In this document: positions 1 to 8,831 of the stretch, in pieces
How the letters are laid out: each line of letters begins with the position of its first letter
Numbering within the stretch: the stretch's first letter is position 1
Assembly (NCBI GenBank): GCA_963798455.1
Contig: CAWCTD010000003.1
Span: 2,914,001-2,978,000 of the forward strand
From: CAWCTD01 sp963798455
GTDB taxonomy: Bacteria; Acidobacteriota; Terriglobia; Bryobacterales; Bryobacteraceae
Direction of reading: 5' to 3'
Length of the DNA: 64,000 nt
Translations under genes and position numbers: made by a program
Notes under the pieces: generated by a model
The model's database searches: none
What the model was told of the DNA's origin: nothing
Seen by the model: the letters and a program-made list of their open reading frames with translations, nothing else

Positions 1-840
1 GATCAAGCGTCCTTCCCCGCACGCCGCCTCCGGCATCCCGCCCTGCCGCCGCCGGTCGAAGCGGCTCGCTTCCCAACGCACCGCGCGCTCGCCTTCCTGC
101 TGGATCGGTTCTCCCGTCAGTTTGCGCGCCCGCGGTTCGGTCAGACGTGTGACCACTCCCAGACCCCGCAGCCCAGCCGCCCAGATGATCGAAAACACGC
201 CGAAGTTGCGATCCCCCACCACCACCGAACCAGGCGCTAGCGCATCCATGGCTTTCTCCGCCAGCGTTTGTTCACTGACAGCCGCCGGCCCATACATGGG
301 ACCCCACTGCGGCTCCTCCGCCAACCCGGTCTCCAGTTCATGCAGCACCACGATGCGCAGCACCGGCCAGTGGGCCCGCCCGTGCTGGTTCTGGGCGGGC
401 GGGTAGGCCCGGCGCAATCCAGGACTGGCTTCCAGTTCCAGACTCGAACCGTCCAGAAGATACGCTGTTGGCTTGTCCTCCGGATTCAGAATCTCCCGCA
501 GCCGCACAATGAGTTCTTGGCTCACTCTCTTACAGAGTAGCTTCGGCAACCGCTGGCGCGCGTGGCTGTATCCACCCGTGCGCCGCGAAATTCGCTTCCG
601 CCGGAGGCGCGCCTGACGGCTCAGCAAGGAGTCGGCCGCACCATCCGAGAGCGCCTCCACGGCGCTGGCCAGCGTCCCCTGCGCTTGCAGCCGCTGCCGG
701 ATCATCAGCCAAATCACCACCTGTGCGGAGTAGACGCAACGTCGCACCTTCACCCGCGTCTGCTTCTGCAAATATTCCACCACGGCGCTCGACAAGCACC
801 GCTGGTACAATCCCATGGCGTCTGAGCAAGGCTGGTCCAT
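1..840 (-). CDS. IS4-family transposase, C-terminus beyond the window edge
   Basis: The minus-strand frame opens with ATG at 840 and runs without a stop to base 1, giving 280 codons, so the gene continues outside the window. It carries the first two acidic residues of a DDE transposase. D130 lies in the motif LLDGSS and D210 in VVGDRNFG, both typical of the IS4 superfamily. The catalytic Glu region would lie beyond the edge. Upstream, at about 881-898, the minus strand reads CAATGCCACTTAAACAAG, which resembles an IS4-type terminal repeat, so the element probably ends near 898. That is only a few bases from the glgC stop. It differs in sequence from the IS4 element near 34-35 kb. Confidence 0.85.
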   Translation of the reverse strand, partial: MDQPCSDAMGLYQRCLSSAVVEYLQKQTRVKVRRCVYSAQVVIWLMIRQRLQAQGTLASAVEALSDGAADSLLSRQARLRRKRISRRTGGYSHARQRLPKLLCKRVSQELIVRLREILNPEDKPTAYLLDGSSLELEASPGLRRAYPPAQNQHGRAHWPVLRIVVLHELETGLAEEPQWGPMYGPAAVSEQTLAEKAMDALAPGSVVVGDRNFGVFSIIWAAGLRGLGVVTRLTEPRARKLTGEPIQQEGERAVRWEASRFDRRRQGGMPEAACGEGRLI

Positions 841-901
841 AACTGAAACATAAACCAGCCTTTACGCTTCATGCCAGGGCTTGTTTAAGTGGCATTGGGC
901 G

Positions 902-2176
902 TCACGCTGCCGTCCCCACTCCCCTTCTTCGGTCGGGCGATGGCGACACGACCGACACCCCCTCGGACCCAGGGTGCACAACCACCAGGCCGGACTCCGT
1001 CACCAAATGGCCGGCCGCACGGTCGGCCTCAGGGTCAAGACCGATTTCGGACTGCTCCGGGAGCCACAGGTTCTGGTCCACGATGGCGCGCTGAATCCTG
1101 CTGTAGCGACCCACTTGGACCCCCGGAAAGAGTACCGAACTCTCCACCACAGCGTGGCTGTTTATGCGCACGCCCGGAGACAGGATGCTGCGCGACACCC
1201 GGCCGCCGGAGATGATGCATCCGTTCGAAACGAGCGAGTCCAGCGCCACTCCCATTCGCCGTCCCTCCTCGGCGAAAACGAACTTGGCGGGCGGCAGCCG
1301 CGGGTTCGCCGTGCGGAGCGGCCAGCCCTGATCGTACAGGTTGAAGACGGGAGTCACCGCCACCAGGTCCATGTTCGCCTCGTAGTAGGCATCCAGTGTC
1401 CCGACGTCGCGCCAGTAACTCACTTCCTTCCCGTTCTCATCCATGAAGTCGTAGCCCACAACGCGCCGGCGGCCGATCAGCCAGGGCAGCACGTCGTGGC
1501 CGAAGTCGTGTGATGAGCCGGGGTGTTCGGCATCTTCCAGCAGGGCCTCCAGCAGGACCGGGGTGGAGAAAAGGTAGACACCCATGGAAGCGCTGCACGC
1601 GTCCGGATTGAATGGGGAAGGGCGCGGGTGAACCTGCTGCGGCTTCTCCTCGAAGCCGCGGATCACACAGTCGGTGTCCATCTCCACAATCCCGGAGCGG
1701 TCCGCCTCGTCCGGGACGACCTGGGCGGTCGCCAGCGTCACGTCCGCCGAGTGGCCGACGTGCCAGGCGAGCATGTGAGCATAGTTCATCTTGTAGATGT
1801 GGTCCGCCGAAACGATCAAGACGAACGGAAGGTCTTCGTGCTCGACGCTTTGCATGTTCTGATACAAGGCGTCCGCGGTCCCCAGGTACCACGTGTCACG
1901 CAGGCGCCGCGTCGGAGGGAGGGCTTCGATGAACTGCCCGAGCTCGGGGGAGAGGATGTTCCAGGCCTCCCGGATGTGGCGATTCAGGCTCAACGCCTTG
2001 TGCTGAGTGAGGATATAGATCCGCGACAGCCCGGAATTCACGCAGTTGGAGAGAGTGACGTCAATGAGCCGGTAGATTCCCCCAAAGGGCATCATGGGCT
2101 TGGCGTGATCCCGGGTGAGTGGCGCGAGACGCTTTCCAGCGCCGCCCGCAAGCAGGATTGTGAGGACCTCCTCCAT
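902..2176 (-). CDS. glgC: Glucose-1-phosphate adenylyltransferase (ADP-glucose pyrophosphorylase)
   Basis: This cytoplasmic enzyme makes ADP-glucose from glucose-1-phosphate and ATP, the committed step of bacterial glycogen synthesis. The 424-residue length fits the family. The nucleotidyltransferase signature GGAGKRLAPL lies at residues 11-20, followed by AKPMMPFGG and RLIDVTLSN. A left-handed beta-helix C-terminal region is suggested by the repeated hexapeptide-like stretch after residue 300. A glycogen phosphorylase gene sits at 30.5 kb, so both synthesis and breakdown are encoded here. The stop codon falls just inside the boundary of the transposase at the left edge, so the last few residues may have been altered by that insertion. 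Confidence 0.95.
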   Translation of the reverse strand: MEEVLTILLAGGAGKRLAPLTRDHAKPMMPFGGIYRLIDVTLSNCVNSGLSRIYILTQHKALSLNRHIREAWNILSPELGQFIEALPPTRRLRDTWYLGTADALYQNMQSVEHEDLPFVLIVSADHIYKMNYAHMLAWHVGHSADVTLATAQVVPDEADRSGIVEMDTDCVIRGFEEKPQQVHPRPSPFNPDACSASMGVYLFSTPVLLEALLEDAEHPGSSHDFGHDVLPWLIGRRRVVGYDFMDENGKEVSYWRDVGTLDAYYEANMDLVAVTPVFNLYDQGWPLRTANPRLPPAKFVFAEEGRRMGVALDSLVSNGCIISGGRVSRSILSPGVRINSHAVVESSVLFPGVQVGRYSRIQRAIVDQNLWLPEQSEIGLDPEADRAAGHLVTESGLVVVHPGSEGVSVVSPSPDRRRGVGTAA

Positions 2177-2334
2177 GATTGCATTGACTCCGCACTTCAG
2201 TACCTTCCGTTGCGAGCATCTCGGTTGTTCCCGCTCGTCTCATCAGCACGCCGCCATGTTTCGGATGGGCGCTGCGCTTCGAAGAGAGTCCCGAGCTGGC
2301 GCTGGAATCCGTCCTTGGGCCATGGGGAACCATG

Positions 2335-2759
2335 CTATGCCACCAACAGGCGCCGCAGATCGACCACATCTTCGCCCGCCGGCCCGTTGTACAACTCGGA
2401 CCCGGCGCGATCCTCCCTTTGTTCAGTGTGCTCGGTACGCGCCTGGCATTGGACGCAATATGGCGACCAGGGACCACTTCAAGTCTCTTGACGGGGATGG
2501 GCTTGCCGCAGGAGGCGCAAACACCGAAAGTCCCTTCTTCGATTTCCTTCAGTGCGCCCTCAACGGATTTGAGCATTGCCGACACCCGCTCCAGGTTTCG
2601 GACCGCCAACTCCCGCTCGGCAACCTGCCTCACGCGGTCGATCGGATCGCCGAGGTACTCCACCTGCAGCACGTCCTGCCGGGCCTTGATCCCTCCCAGG
2701 AGTTCCGCCCGTCTCTGCTGCAGGAGCTTCCGAAAGCGCCGTTCCTGTGCTCGGGTCAT
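2335..2759 (-). pseudogene. DksA/TraR-type zinc-finger regulator, frameshifted as sequenced
   Basis: The N-terminal 97 residues form a charged helical coiled coil followed by FGVCASCGKP, a DksA/TraR C4 zinc-finger start with C81 and C84. The frame then leaves the family after RLEVVP. Restoring one C in a CCCC run at about 2468-2471 gives VVPWSPYCVQCQ, which supplies C102 and C105 in C-x2-C-x17-C-x2-C spacing and a stop at 2335 after about 141 residues. DksA-like proteins bind the RNA polymerase secondary channel and modulate initiation. A homopolymer sequencing error is more likely than a true null, because the downstream frame is fully conserved. As read, the uncorrected frame runs on to 2061, inside glgC. 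Confidence 0.8.
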
Positions 2760-3017
2760 GGCTGTTCCTCCCTGTCAAATTCCAGTTTAGAAAGCCCCGG
2801 CTTCCCGTCCCATCCCCCGGAGAGGGGAGTTGTCCGTCTATTTCACACCAAGCGCCTACAACTCCGTTGTTTGGAATCGCTTGCAGACATCAGCGCACAA
2901 GCACGAGAAACGTATAGCACAAGCCCGCCAGGCCCAGCACGGCGGCGAGCCGGCCCCGTGGGCTGGGCGGTTGCGGTTCGCACGCGCTTCGATCCAATCC
3001 GAGTACTCTGGTGGAGG

Positions 3018-3815
3018 ATGCACTTGGTGATCACGGACCTGGACGGCACACTCCTCGATCACGACACCTACAGTTTCGAAGACGCCAGGCCAGCTCTCGA
3101 GATTCTGCGGCAGTCCCGGATTTCCGTGGTGCTGTGCACAAGCAAGACCCGGGCAGAGGTGGAGGTCTGGCGAAGGCGCCTCGGCAACCAGGACCCTTTC
3201 ATCGTAGAGAACGGCGGCGCGGTCTTCATTCCTGCCGGCGCCCTCCCGTTTCGCGCGCCTTCGGCCTTGACGGTCGGGGAGTACGAAGTGCTGCAGTTGG
3301 GAACGCCATACTCAACCCTGGTCGAGGGACTTCGGGAAGCCGCGCGAGAAAGCGGATGCCGGGTTCTCGGCTTCTCCGATATGCTGCCCGGCGAAGTCGC
3401 CGAAGCGTGCAACATGAGCGTCGACGCGGCCGCTCTTGCGAAGAGGCGCGACTACGACGAGCCGTTCCTAATCCATGACACCGACCGGACCGGCTTCCTG
3501 CTGGCCGCCATCGAGAGACGTGGCCTCCGCTGGACGCGCGGCGGGCGGTTTCACCACATCACTGGTGAGAACGATAAAGCTAAGGCAGTCGAGCTTCTGG
3601 CCGGCCTCTACCGGGAGTTGGATCCGCGTCTGACAACCATCGGACTTGGAGACGGGCCTAACGATGTGTCTTTCCTGCTCAAGGTCGACATTCCGATTCT
3701 GATCCGGACACCTCTGGTGGACAAGTTGCGGGCGGCCGTGCCACGCGCAAGGGTCACCCAACACTCCGGACCGCGAGGGTGGAACCAGGCCATCCTGGAA
3801 ACGATCGCCTCTTAG
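3018..3815 (+). CDS. HAD-family mannosyl-3-phosphoglycerate phosphatase-like protein
   Basis: The 265-residue protein begins MHLVITDLDGTLLD, with the HAD nucleophile D7 and acid/base D9. Later motifs are LCTSKTRAE (motif II region), VENGGA, RRDYDEPF and GLGDGPNDVSF (motif IV). This set is characteristic of HAD-IIB mannosyl- or glucosyl-3-phosphoglycerate phosphatases, which finish synthesis of the compatible solutes mannosylglycerate or glucosylglycerate. No partner synthase gene is in the window, so the exact sugar is open. The frame extends far upstream, but the ATG at 3018 just before the HAD motif is the sensible start. The 258 bases before it hold no convincing gene. Confidence 0.85.
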   Translation: MHLVITDLDGTLLDHDTYSFEDARPALEILRQSRISVVLCTSKTRAEVEVWRRRLGNQDPFIVENGGAVFIPAGALPFRAPSALTVGEYEVLQLGTPYSTLVEGLREAARESGCRVLGFSDMLPGEVAEACNMSVDAAALAKRRDYDEPFLIHDTDRTGFLLAAIERRGLRWTRGGRFHHITGENDKAKAVELLAGLYRELDPRLTTIGLGDGPNDVSFLLKVDIPILIRTPLVDKLRAAVPRARVTQHSGPRGWNQAILETIAS

Positions 3816-3892
3816 AGCTGCTTGAGCGAGCGCAGCAAAAGGCTGCATCGGTGCCGTGAAAGCGCGGTACAGCCCAATGGGTCCCGCTGAAT

Positions 3893-5122
3893 TCACCAGA
3901 GATTCGAGGCCTGCTGTTCGTCTGGCGGCTCCGCCAGCACCGCCCGAAAAGTCCACTTCAGGAGCGGTGGAGCCAGTGTCGCCGCCACGACGGCCATGAA
4001 CACGATAATGGCGTAGGTGCTGTCGGTAATCGCTTCGAGGGTGAGTCCGGCCTGAGCCACAACCATGCAAAACTCGCCCCGAGGGATCATACCGGCCCCG
4101 ACGCGCATGGCGATCCGGGGGCCAAAGCGTGCGGCGCCGAGGCCGCAAGCCAGGACCTTGGAGATCACGGCGACGGGGACGAGCAGGAGAGCCAGCACAA
4201 CCGTGCGTGAGTCCTCAAAGACTCGCAGGTGCAGATGCAGACCTATCCCCGCCAGAAAAAAGGGAACCAGCAGTTCGGTGACGCCTTGGGCCAGATCGTG
4301 CACGCGCCGCGGAGAGGAGCCGGAGAGCGTCATGCCGGCCAGGAACGCGCCAATAATGGCCGCCACCCCGATCCAGGTGGAAAGAGCCGCCAGTCCAAAC
4401 AACAGGACCATTGCCAGGGCGAACTCCCCTTCGCCCACGCGCAGCCTTCCCTCCAGGCGCGCGACCACCCTCCCCATGGTGTGTTTTCCCCAGCGCGCGA
4501 TCAGTGCGATGAAGACGACTGCGAGGGCGGACGTTAGCCCTAGTTCGAGGGTGTTCACCCGTCCTTCCGCCAGGCTGGTCACGAATCCCAACAGCAGGAG
4601 CGCGAGAATATCGTCTATGACGGCAGCGCCAAGGATGATCTTGCTGGCAGTTCTGTGGAGGAGTCCGCGGGCGGACAGCACCTGCGCTGTGATGCCCACG
4701 CTCGTCGCGGTCAACGCCGTTCCAAGGAAGACGGCCTCAATCCGGGGCATTCCCCAAAGCAGGTAGAACGCCATACCGCTGAGGAACGGGACCGCCACTC
4801 CGAGAGCGCCGACCATCAAGGAGGTTCCACCCAGCTTGATGAGTTCGCCGGAGTCCACTTCGAGGCCAACCTTGAACAGCAGGAACATGACGCCCAGGCT
4901 GGCCATCGCGTTGGTGAACGCATCGGGGGAAATCCAGCCCAGTACGCTTGGCCCTATCAAGATGCCGGCCAGGATCTCACCCACGATGCCCGGCGTGCCG
5001 AAGCGTTCGAATAATTCCGCCAGCAGCTTTGCGGCGCCGAAGATGATGAGCATGGCAACGGCCAGGTTCATAGGTGGGCTGTTGCCGCTTGCCAGGAAGG
5101 CCGGAAAGAAAGCGATGGACAT
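3893..5122 (-). CDS. CPA2-family cation:proton antiporter (Kef/NapA type)
   Basis: The 409-residue integral membrane protein has about 12 hydrophobic segments. It shows the CPA2 fold signatures GTPGIVGEILAGILIGPS near residue 40 and GAAVIDDILALLLLGF, the conserved acidic pair of the antiporter core. It exchanges K+ or Na+ for protons across the inner membrane. No RCK/TrkA-N domain follows, so it is a short antiporter rather than a full Kef channel. The start at 5122 was chosen because the upstream part of the frame is arginine-rich and lies inside the preceding gene. One base separates it from the stop of the DUF389 gene, so the two are probably co-transcribed and translationally coupled. Confidence 0.9.
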   Translation of the reverse strand: MSIAFFPAFLASGNSPPMNLAVAMLIIFGAAKLLAELFERFGTPGIVGEILAGILIGPSVLGWISPDAFTNAMASLGVMFLLFKVGLEVDSGELIKLGGTSLMVGALGVAVPFLSGMAFYLLWGMPRIEAVFLGTALTATSVGITAQVLSARGLLHRTASKIILGAAVIDDILALLLLGFVTSLAEGRVNTLELGLTSALAVVFIALIARWGKHTMGRVVARLEGRLRVGEGEFALAMVLLFGLAALSTWIGVAAIIGAFLAGMTLSGSSPRRVHDLAQGVTELLVPFFLAGIGLHLHLRVFEDSRTVVLALLLVPVAVISKVLACGLGAARFGPRIAMRVGAGMIPRGEFCMVVAQAGLTLEAITDSTYAIIVFMAVVAATLAPPLLKWTFRAVLAEPPDEQQASNLW

Positions 5123-5123
5123 G

Positions 5124-6584
5124 CTACTTCGCCTTCTGGGCGGCTGGCACGGTCTTCTGCTTTGGCGACGGCCGCTCTTGCTCCAGAACCAACCGGACCT
5201 TCGGCGTTTGAAGGCGGCTCTCGAAGAGCTTGGTGAGTACCTCCTGGGCGCCTGTGTCGATGGGCTTCCGGGACTCGTAACGGATGCGGACAACGAACTC
5301 TTCCGGGGAGAAGCCGACCTCGTAGCCAAGCAATGGAGCTGTTTCCGCGGGCCAAACCTCTTTCAGAAGCGGCTCCAGACGGCCGAGGAGTTCCGCCCGC
5401 ATACTCTCCAGGGTTTGCGGCGCCGGTTCCGGCGGCGGGGGCCTGAGCCGGTCCCGGAGCAGCGCCAGTTCTTCCTCGCTGGCAACCTTCCGCACGACCA
5501 AACTAGCGTCCTTGCCGGTCCGCCGGATGATCATCCGCTCGGCTTCACGAATCTTCTCGGCGGGCACGGGGGAGGCCACCACCAGGTGGACCACAATGCG
5601 GCTGGGCTCCAAGTCGAGTTGCTGCGTCAATAGAGCGTCCGCCGGTCCCAGAGCACGCACCGCCTCCTGCACGGCACTGCGGCTCACCGTCTCGTCACGC
5701 AGTTGATAAAGGGACCTGCGGAGCGGCAAGTAGAGGATGGCCAGGCAAACCAGCAGCATCAGGATGCGCCAGCGAAGGTGGCCGATGTCACCAAGCGACT
5801 TGCCCAGCCTCGTCCTCTCCAGCAGCCTGTACAATCGATCCGGAGAGGCCTGCTCCAGTTCGGAATAACCGATTTTCATCCGCACATCGGGCGAGTCCAT
5901 GCGGACGATGTAGAAGACCAGGAAGGCGCTAGCTATGATCGCGGCAAGGTTGGTCAGGAACAGCAGGCCGGCCCCCGAAATGATAGGCCAATTCATCCCA
6001 CCGCCGACGCCGAAACCAACCGTGCAGAGCGGCGGCATCAACGCCACCGCGATCGCGACTCCTGGCAGCGCGGTCACCCCGCCGCCCCCTCCGCCCCTGC
6101 ACACGATGATCGACCCGGCCAGCCCGGAAAAAAGAGCGATCCCCAAATCAAGCAGGTTCGGTCGAGTCCGCGCCAGGATCTCGGCGGTCGGCGATTGAAA
6201 GGGCAGCAGCCACACCAGCAAGGCTGAGAACAGGACGGCAACGCTCATGCTCAGGACGATGCTGATGAGGGACTTGAGGCCCAGGTAGAGATCGGCGGCC
6301 GCCAGAGCCAGGCCGGCTGCAAGGATGGGGCCCATAAGTGGAGAGATGAGCATCGCTCCGATGACAACCGCCGGACTGTTCAGTACCAGGCCAAGAGTCG
6401 CGATGCCGGCGGAAAGGAGGAGCTCGAGGGCATAATTGAGGCTCATGACCTCGGTCGACTTGTACACCTGGAGATAAACCGCCGGCTTGGTCTGAGGGTC
6501 GATCTGAAGCAGGTGCTCGATCCGCTCACGAAACGAGATCAAGGCTAGGGCCATCGCCAACATTCTAGCGCGGCGAGGAGGCAA
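5124..6584 (-). CDS. DUF389-family membrane protein
   Basis: The 486-residue protein has a DUF389 core of about six membrane segments (residues 45-250) with GAMLISPLMGPI and GVAIAVALMPPLCTVG. A long soluble C-terminal region of about 230 residues follows. An unusual run of six glycines precedes VTALPGVAIA. The function of DUF389 proteins is unknown. The immediate coupling to a CPA2 antiporter suggests a part in ion or pH homeostasis, which is inference only. An internal ATG (the M of MLAMALALIS, eight residues in) is an equally plausible start. Confidence 0.85.
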   Translation of the reverse strand: MPPRRARMLAMALALISFRERIEHLLQIDPQTKPAVYLQVYKSTEVMSLNYALELLLSAGIATLGLVLNSPAVVIGAMLISPLMGPILAAGLALAAADLYLGLKSLISIVLSMSVAVLFSALLVWLLPFQSPTAEILARTRPNLLDLGIALFSGLAGSIIVCRGGGGGGVTALPGVAIAVALMPPLCTVGFGVGGGMNWPIISGAGLLFLTNLAAIIASAFLVFYIVRMDSPDVRMKIGYSELEQASPDRLYRLLERTRLGKSLGDIGHLRWRILMLLVCLAILYLPLRRSLYQLRDETVSRSAVQEAVRALGPADALLTQQLDLEPSRIVVHLVVASPVPAEKIREAERMIIRRTGKDASLVVRKVASEEELALLRDRLRPPPPEPAPQTLESMRAELLGRLEPLLKEVWPAETAPLLGYEVGFSPEEFVVRIRYESRKPIDTGAQEVLTKLFESRLQTPKVRLVLEQERPSPKQKTVPAAQKAK

Positions 6585-6834
6585 TTCCGGACAACCCGCA
6601 GTAGAATGATCTGTGGCGCCGAGTGCGCCGTTAGTCCATGGGCGTATGGCAGATCACCCGCGAGACACTGCGGTAAGCGCCTATGGTTCACCGACAACCG
6701 CAGTGGTGGTTTTCAGCCAGGGGAGACGCTTCAGAAGAGTTATAAACCCCGTGTTTTCAATTGGTTGTTTACGGACCTAGGTTTGCAGAGGAAATAATGC
6801 ACCTCTGCTGTTGAAGGGTGCAAGGCGGTGGCAA

Positions 6835-8544
6835 ATGAAACGAGTATGGAGTGAGACGGTAATTCGGCGGACAGTGGTGGCTACCTGCGCGCTGCTGATC
6901 GCCTTGCCCGGGAGCTTCGCCCAAGTACCGGCGGCTCCGTCCTCGGGGATGCCGGACACGCAACAGGCTGCGCCGCTTCTGTCGCCGGACCAGTTGAATA
7001 GCCTGGTCGCGCCGGTCGCGCTGTACCCCGACCCGCTGCTCAGCCAGGTGCTGGCCGCAAGCACGTATCCGCTCGAGATCGTCGAAGCGCAACAGTGGCT
7101 CGGGCAGAACAGCAATCTCCAGGGATCTCAACTGATGGACGCTGCCAGGCAGCAGAACTGGGACCCTAGCGTCCAGGCCCTGGTGGCGTTTCCCGATGCG
7201 CTTGCGCTGTTGGCCAACGATGTCCGGTGGACCACCGATCTTGGCAATGCCTTCCTGGCCCAGGAGGCAGATGTCATGAGCGCGGTGCAGAGAATGCGCG
7301 CTGAGGCCAGGGCCAACGGCAAGCTGACCACCACGCCGCAACAGGTAGTGACGATGGACACACAGGACGGCCAAAATGCGATCGAGATCCAGCCGGCCAA
7401 CCCGCAGGTGATCTACGTCCCAATCTACAGCCCATCTTACGTCTGGGGCCCGCCGGTCTGGGACGCATACTACGACATGTGGTACCCGTCGGGTTTCGGT
7501 TGGGGATTCGGGTACGGCCCGGGAATCTACATGAGCGGCTTTTTCCCGAGCTGGGGTGGCTGGGGTGGCTGGGGATGGGGCTGCGGATGGTTCGGCCGCA
7601 GCTTGTTTGTGAACACGGGCTTCTTCAACCGTTACGGGTACTACGGCGGGCATTTCGGGCGTTACGGCGGTTATTCGGGCCGCGGAGGTGGCGGGCGGGC
7701 TGCATGGGCGCATAATGCTGGCCACCGGCTGGGCGTTCCCTATCCGAACCGGACCGTGGCGAGCCGGTTCAACTCGACCCGGTTTGGCTCGAGCCGGTTG
7801 GGTGGCGCTAGGATGAATGGCGGCCAGTTTGCCGGCGGCGCACGGTCCAGCGGCAGCCAATGGAATGGAGGGCGAATCAATTCGGGCCGGGCGGGCGCTT
7901 CGCAGCCCAACAGGGGTGCCATCGGCGCCGGCGCCAATGGAGGCCGGTCAGCCGCTCCGGGAGCGTGGCAACGCTTCGGTGGCGGCAACCAGTCGCCATC
8001 CGCCGGGCGGTCTAGTGCGCCCGGATCCGCGCGATCCGGTAACTCCGGCGTTCGATCGAGCAACCTCGGCGCCGCGGGATCGAACCGGCAGTCATCGCCG
8101 AATTATGCAGCCAATGGCGGTTCACGGAGCTACCGGGCTCCAGCTCAAGGCTCTAGCGGTTACGGCTCGGCGCAGGGCTACCGGAGTTCGCCGTCATATA
8201 GCCGGCCCTCGCCTGGCTACTCGGCGCCGCGTAGTGGCGGATCTCCCGCGGCGAGATCGTACTCTGCTCCGAGCCGGAGCTATTCTGCCCCGCGGTCGTT
8301 TTCGAGCCCGCGCGTTTATGGTGGGGCCGGATCTTCCGCGCCAAGATCTTACTCAGCTCCGAGCCGGAGCTATTCTGCCCCGCGGTCGTTTTCGAGCCCG
8401 CGCGTTTATGGTGGAGGTTCGGGCTTCTCCGGCGGACGCTCTGGCGGAAGCTCGGGCTTCTCGGGAGGCCGTTCCAGCGGAGGCGGCGGACACTCGGGCT
8501 TCTCGGGAGGCCGTTCCAGCGGAGGCGGCGGACGCCGTCGGTAA
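6835..8544 (+). CDS. Exported DUF3300 protein with Gly/Ser-rich repeat tail
   Basis: A 569-residue protein with an N-terminal Sec signal (hydrophobic stretch ending GSFAQ). The DUF3300 domain occupies about residues 45-170, marked by SLVAPVALYPDPLLSQVLAA and ALVAFPDALALLANDV. The next region is rich in Trp, Tyr and Gly (for example WGGWGGWGWGCGW). The last 250 residues are Gly/Ser/Arg low-complexity sequence with recent tandem duplications. The start at 6835 (MKRVWSE) leads directly into the signal, so it is preferred over an earlier ATG at 6811. The function is unknown. Location is probably the periplasm or cell surface. Confidence 0.85.
   Translation: MKRVWSETVIRRTVVATCALLIALPGSFAQVPAAPSSGMPDTQQAAPLLSPDQLNSLVAPVALYPDPLLSQVLAASTYPLEIVEAQQWLGQNSNLQGSQLMDAARQQNWDPSVQALVAFPDALALLANDVRWTTDLGNAFLAQEADVMSAVQRMRAEARANGKLTTTPQQVVTMDTQDGQNAIEIQPANPQVIYVPIYSPSYVWGPPVWDAYYDMWYPSGFGWGFGYGPGIYMSGFFPSWGGWGGWGWGCGWFGRSLFVNTGFFNRYGYYGGHFGRYGGYSGRGGGGRAAWAHNAGHRLGVPYPNRTVASRFNSTRFGSSRLGGARMNGGQFAGGARSSGSQWNGGRINSGRAGASQPNRGAIGAGANGGRSAAPGAWQRFGGGNQSPSAGRSSAPGSARSGNSGVRSSNLGAAGSNRQSSPNYAANGGSRSYRAPAQGSSGYGSAQGYRSSPSYSRPSPGYSAPRSGGSPAARSYSAPSRSYSAPRSFSSPRVYGGAGSSAPRSYSAPSRSYSAPRSFSSPRVYGGGSGFSGGRSGGSSGFSGGRSSGGGGHSGFSGGRSSGGGGRRR
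8261..8537 (+). repeat. In-frame tandem repeats in the DUF3300 gene tail
   Basis: Two nearly identical copies of a 90-base unit begin near 8266 and 8356 and encode SYSAPSRSYSAPRSFSSPRV. They are followed by two copies of a 42-base unit at 8461 and 8503 encoding SGGRSSGGGG. Both periods are multiples of three, so copy-number change keeps the frame. The near identity at DNA level indicates recent slippage or unequal exchange. Confidence 0.85.
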
Positions 8545-8831
8545 TCGTGCCGGCGTACCGGTTCGACGGCGTTCGCGCGGAATCGTCGGAATAGACCTTG
8601 CCACGAACGGATCCCAAGTTAAATCGCAGCGGTCAGGGCAAAAGGGAGTTCTCTTCATCTTTTCAACCGCCTTCTGGAGCTTAGTGTGCCTGTGGTACAC
8701 TCTCTGTAGAGTCGGATGCGGGAAATTAGTGTTTCCTGTAACGGCTTGGATGTCTGCACCATCCATAAGAACAGGGCCGGCAAGTGGATTTCCGGCCGGT
8801 GAAAGTTTTTGGAGTCCCGCAGGCAACCGAC

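Noticed and set aside
1523..2491. Plus-strand open frame across glgC
   Set aside because: Antisense to a clear glgC gene with no family match.
8261..8537. Tandem repeats that might suggest a CRISPR-like array
   Set aside because: The units are in frame in a coding region, without unique spacers.
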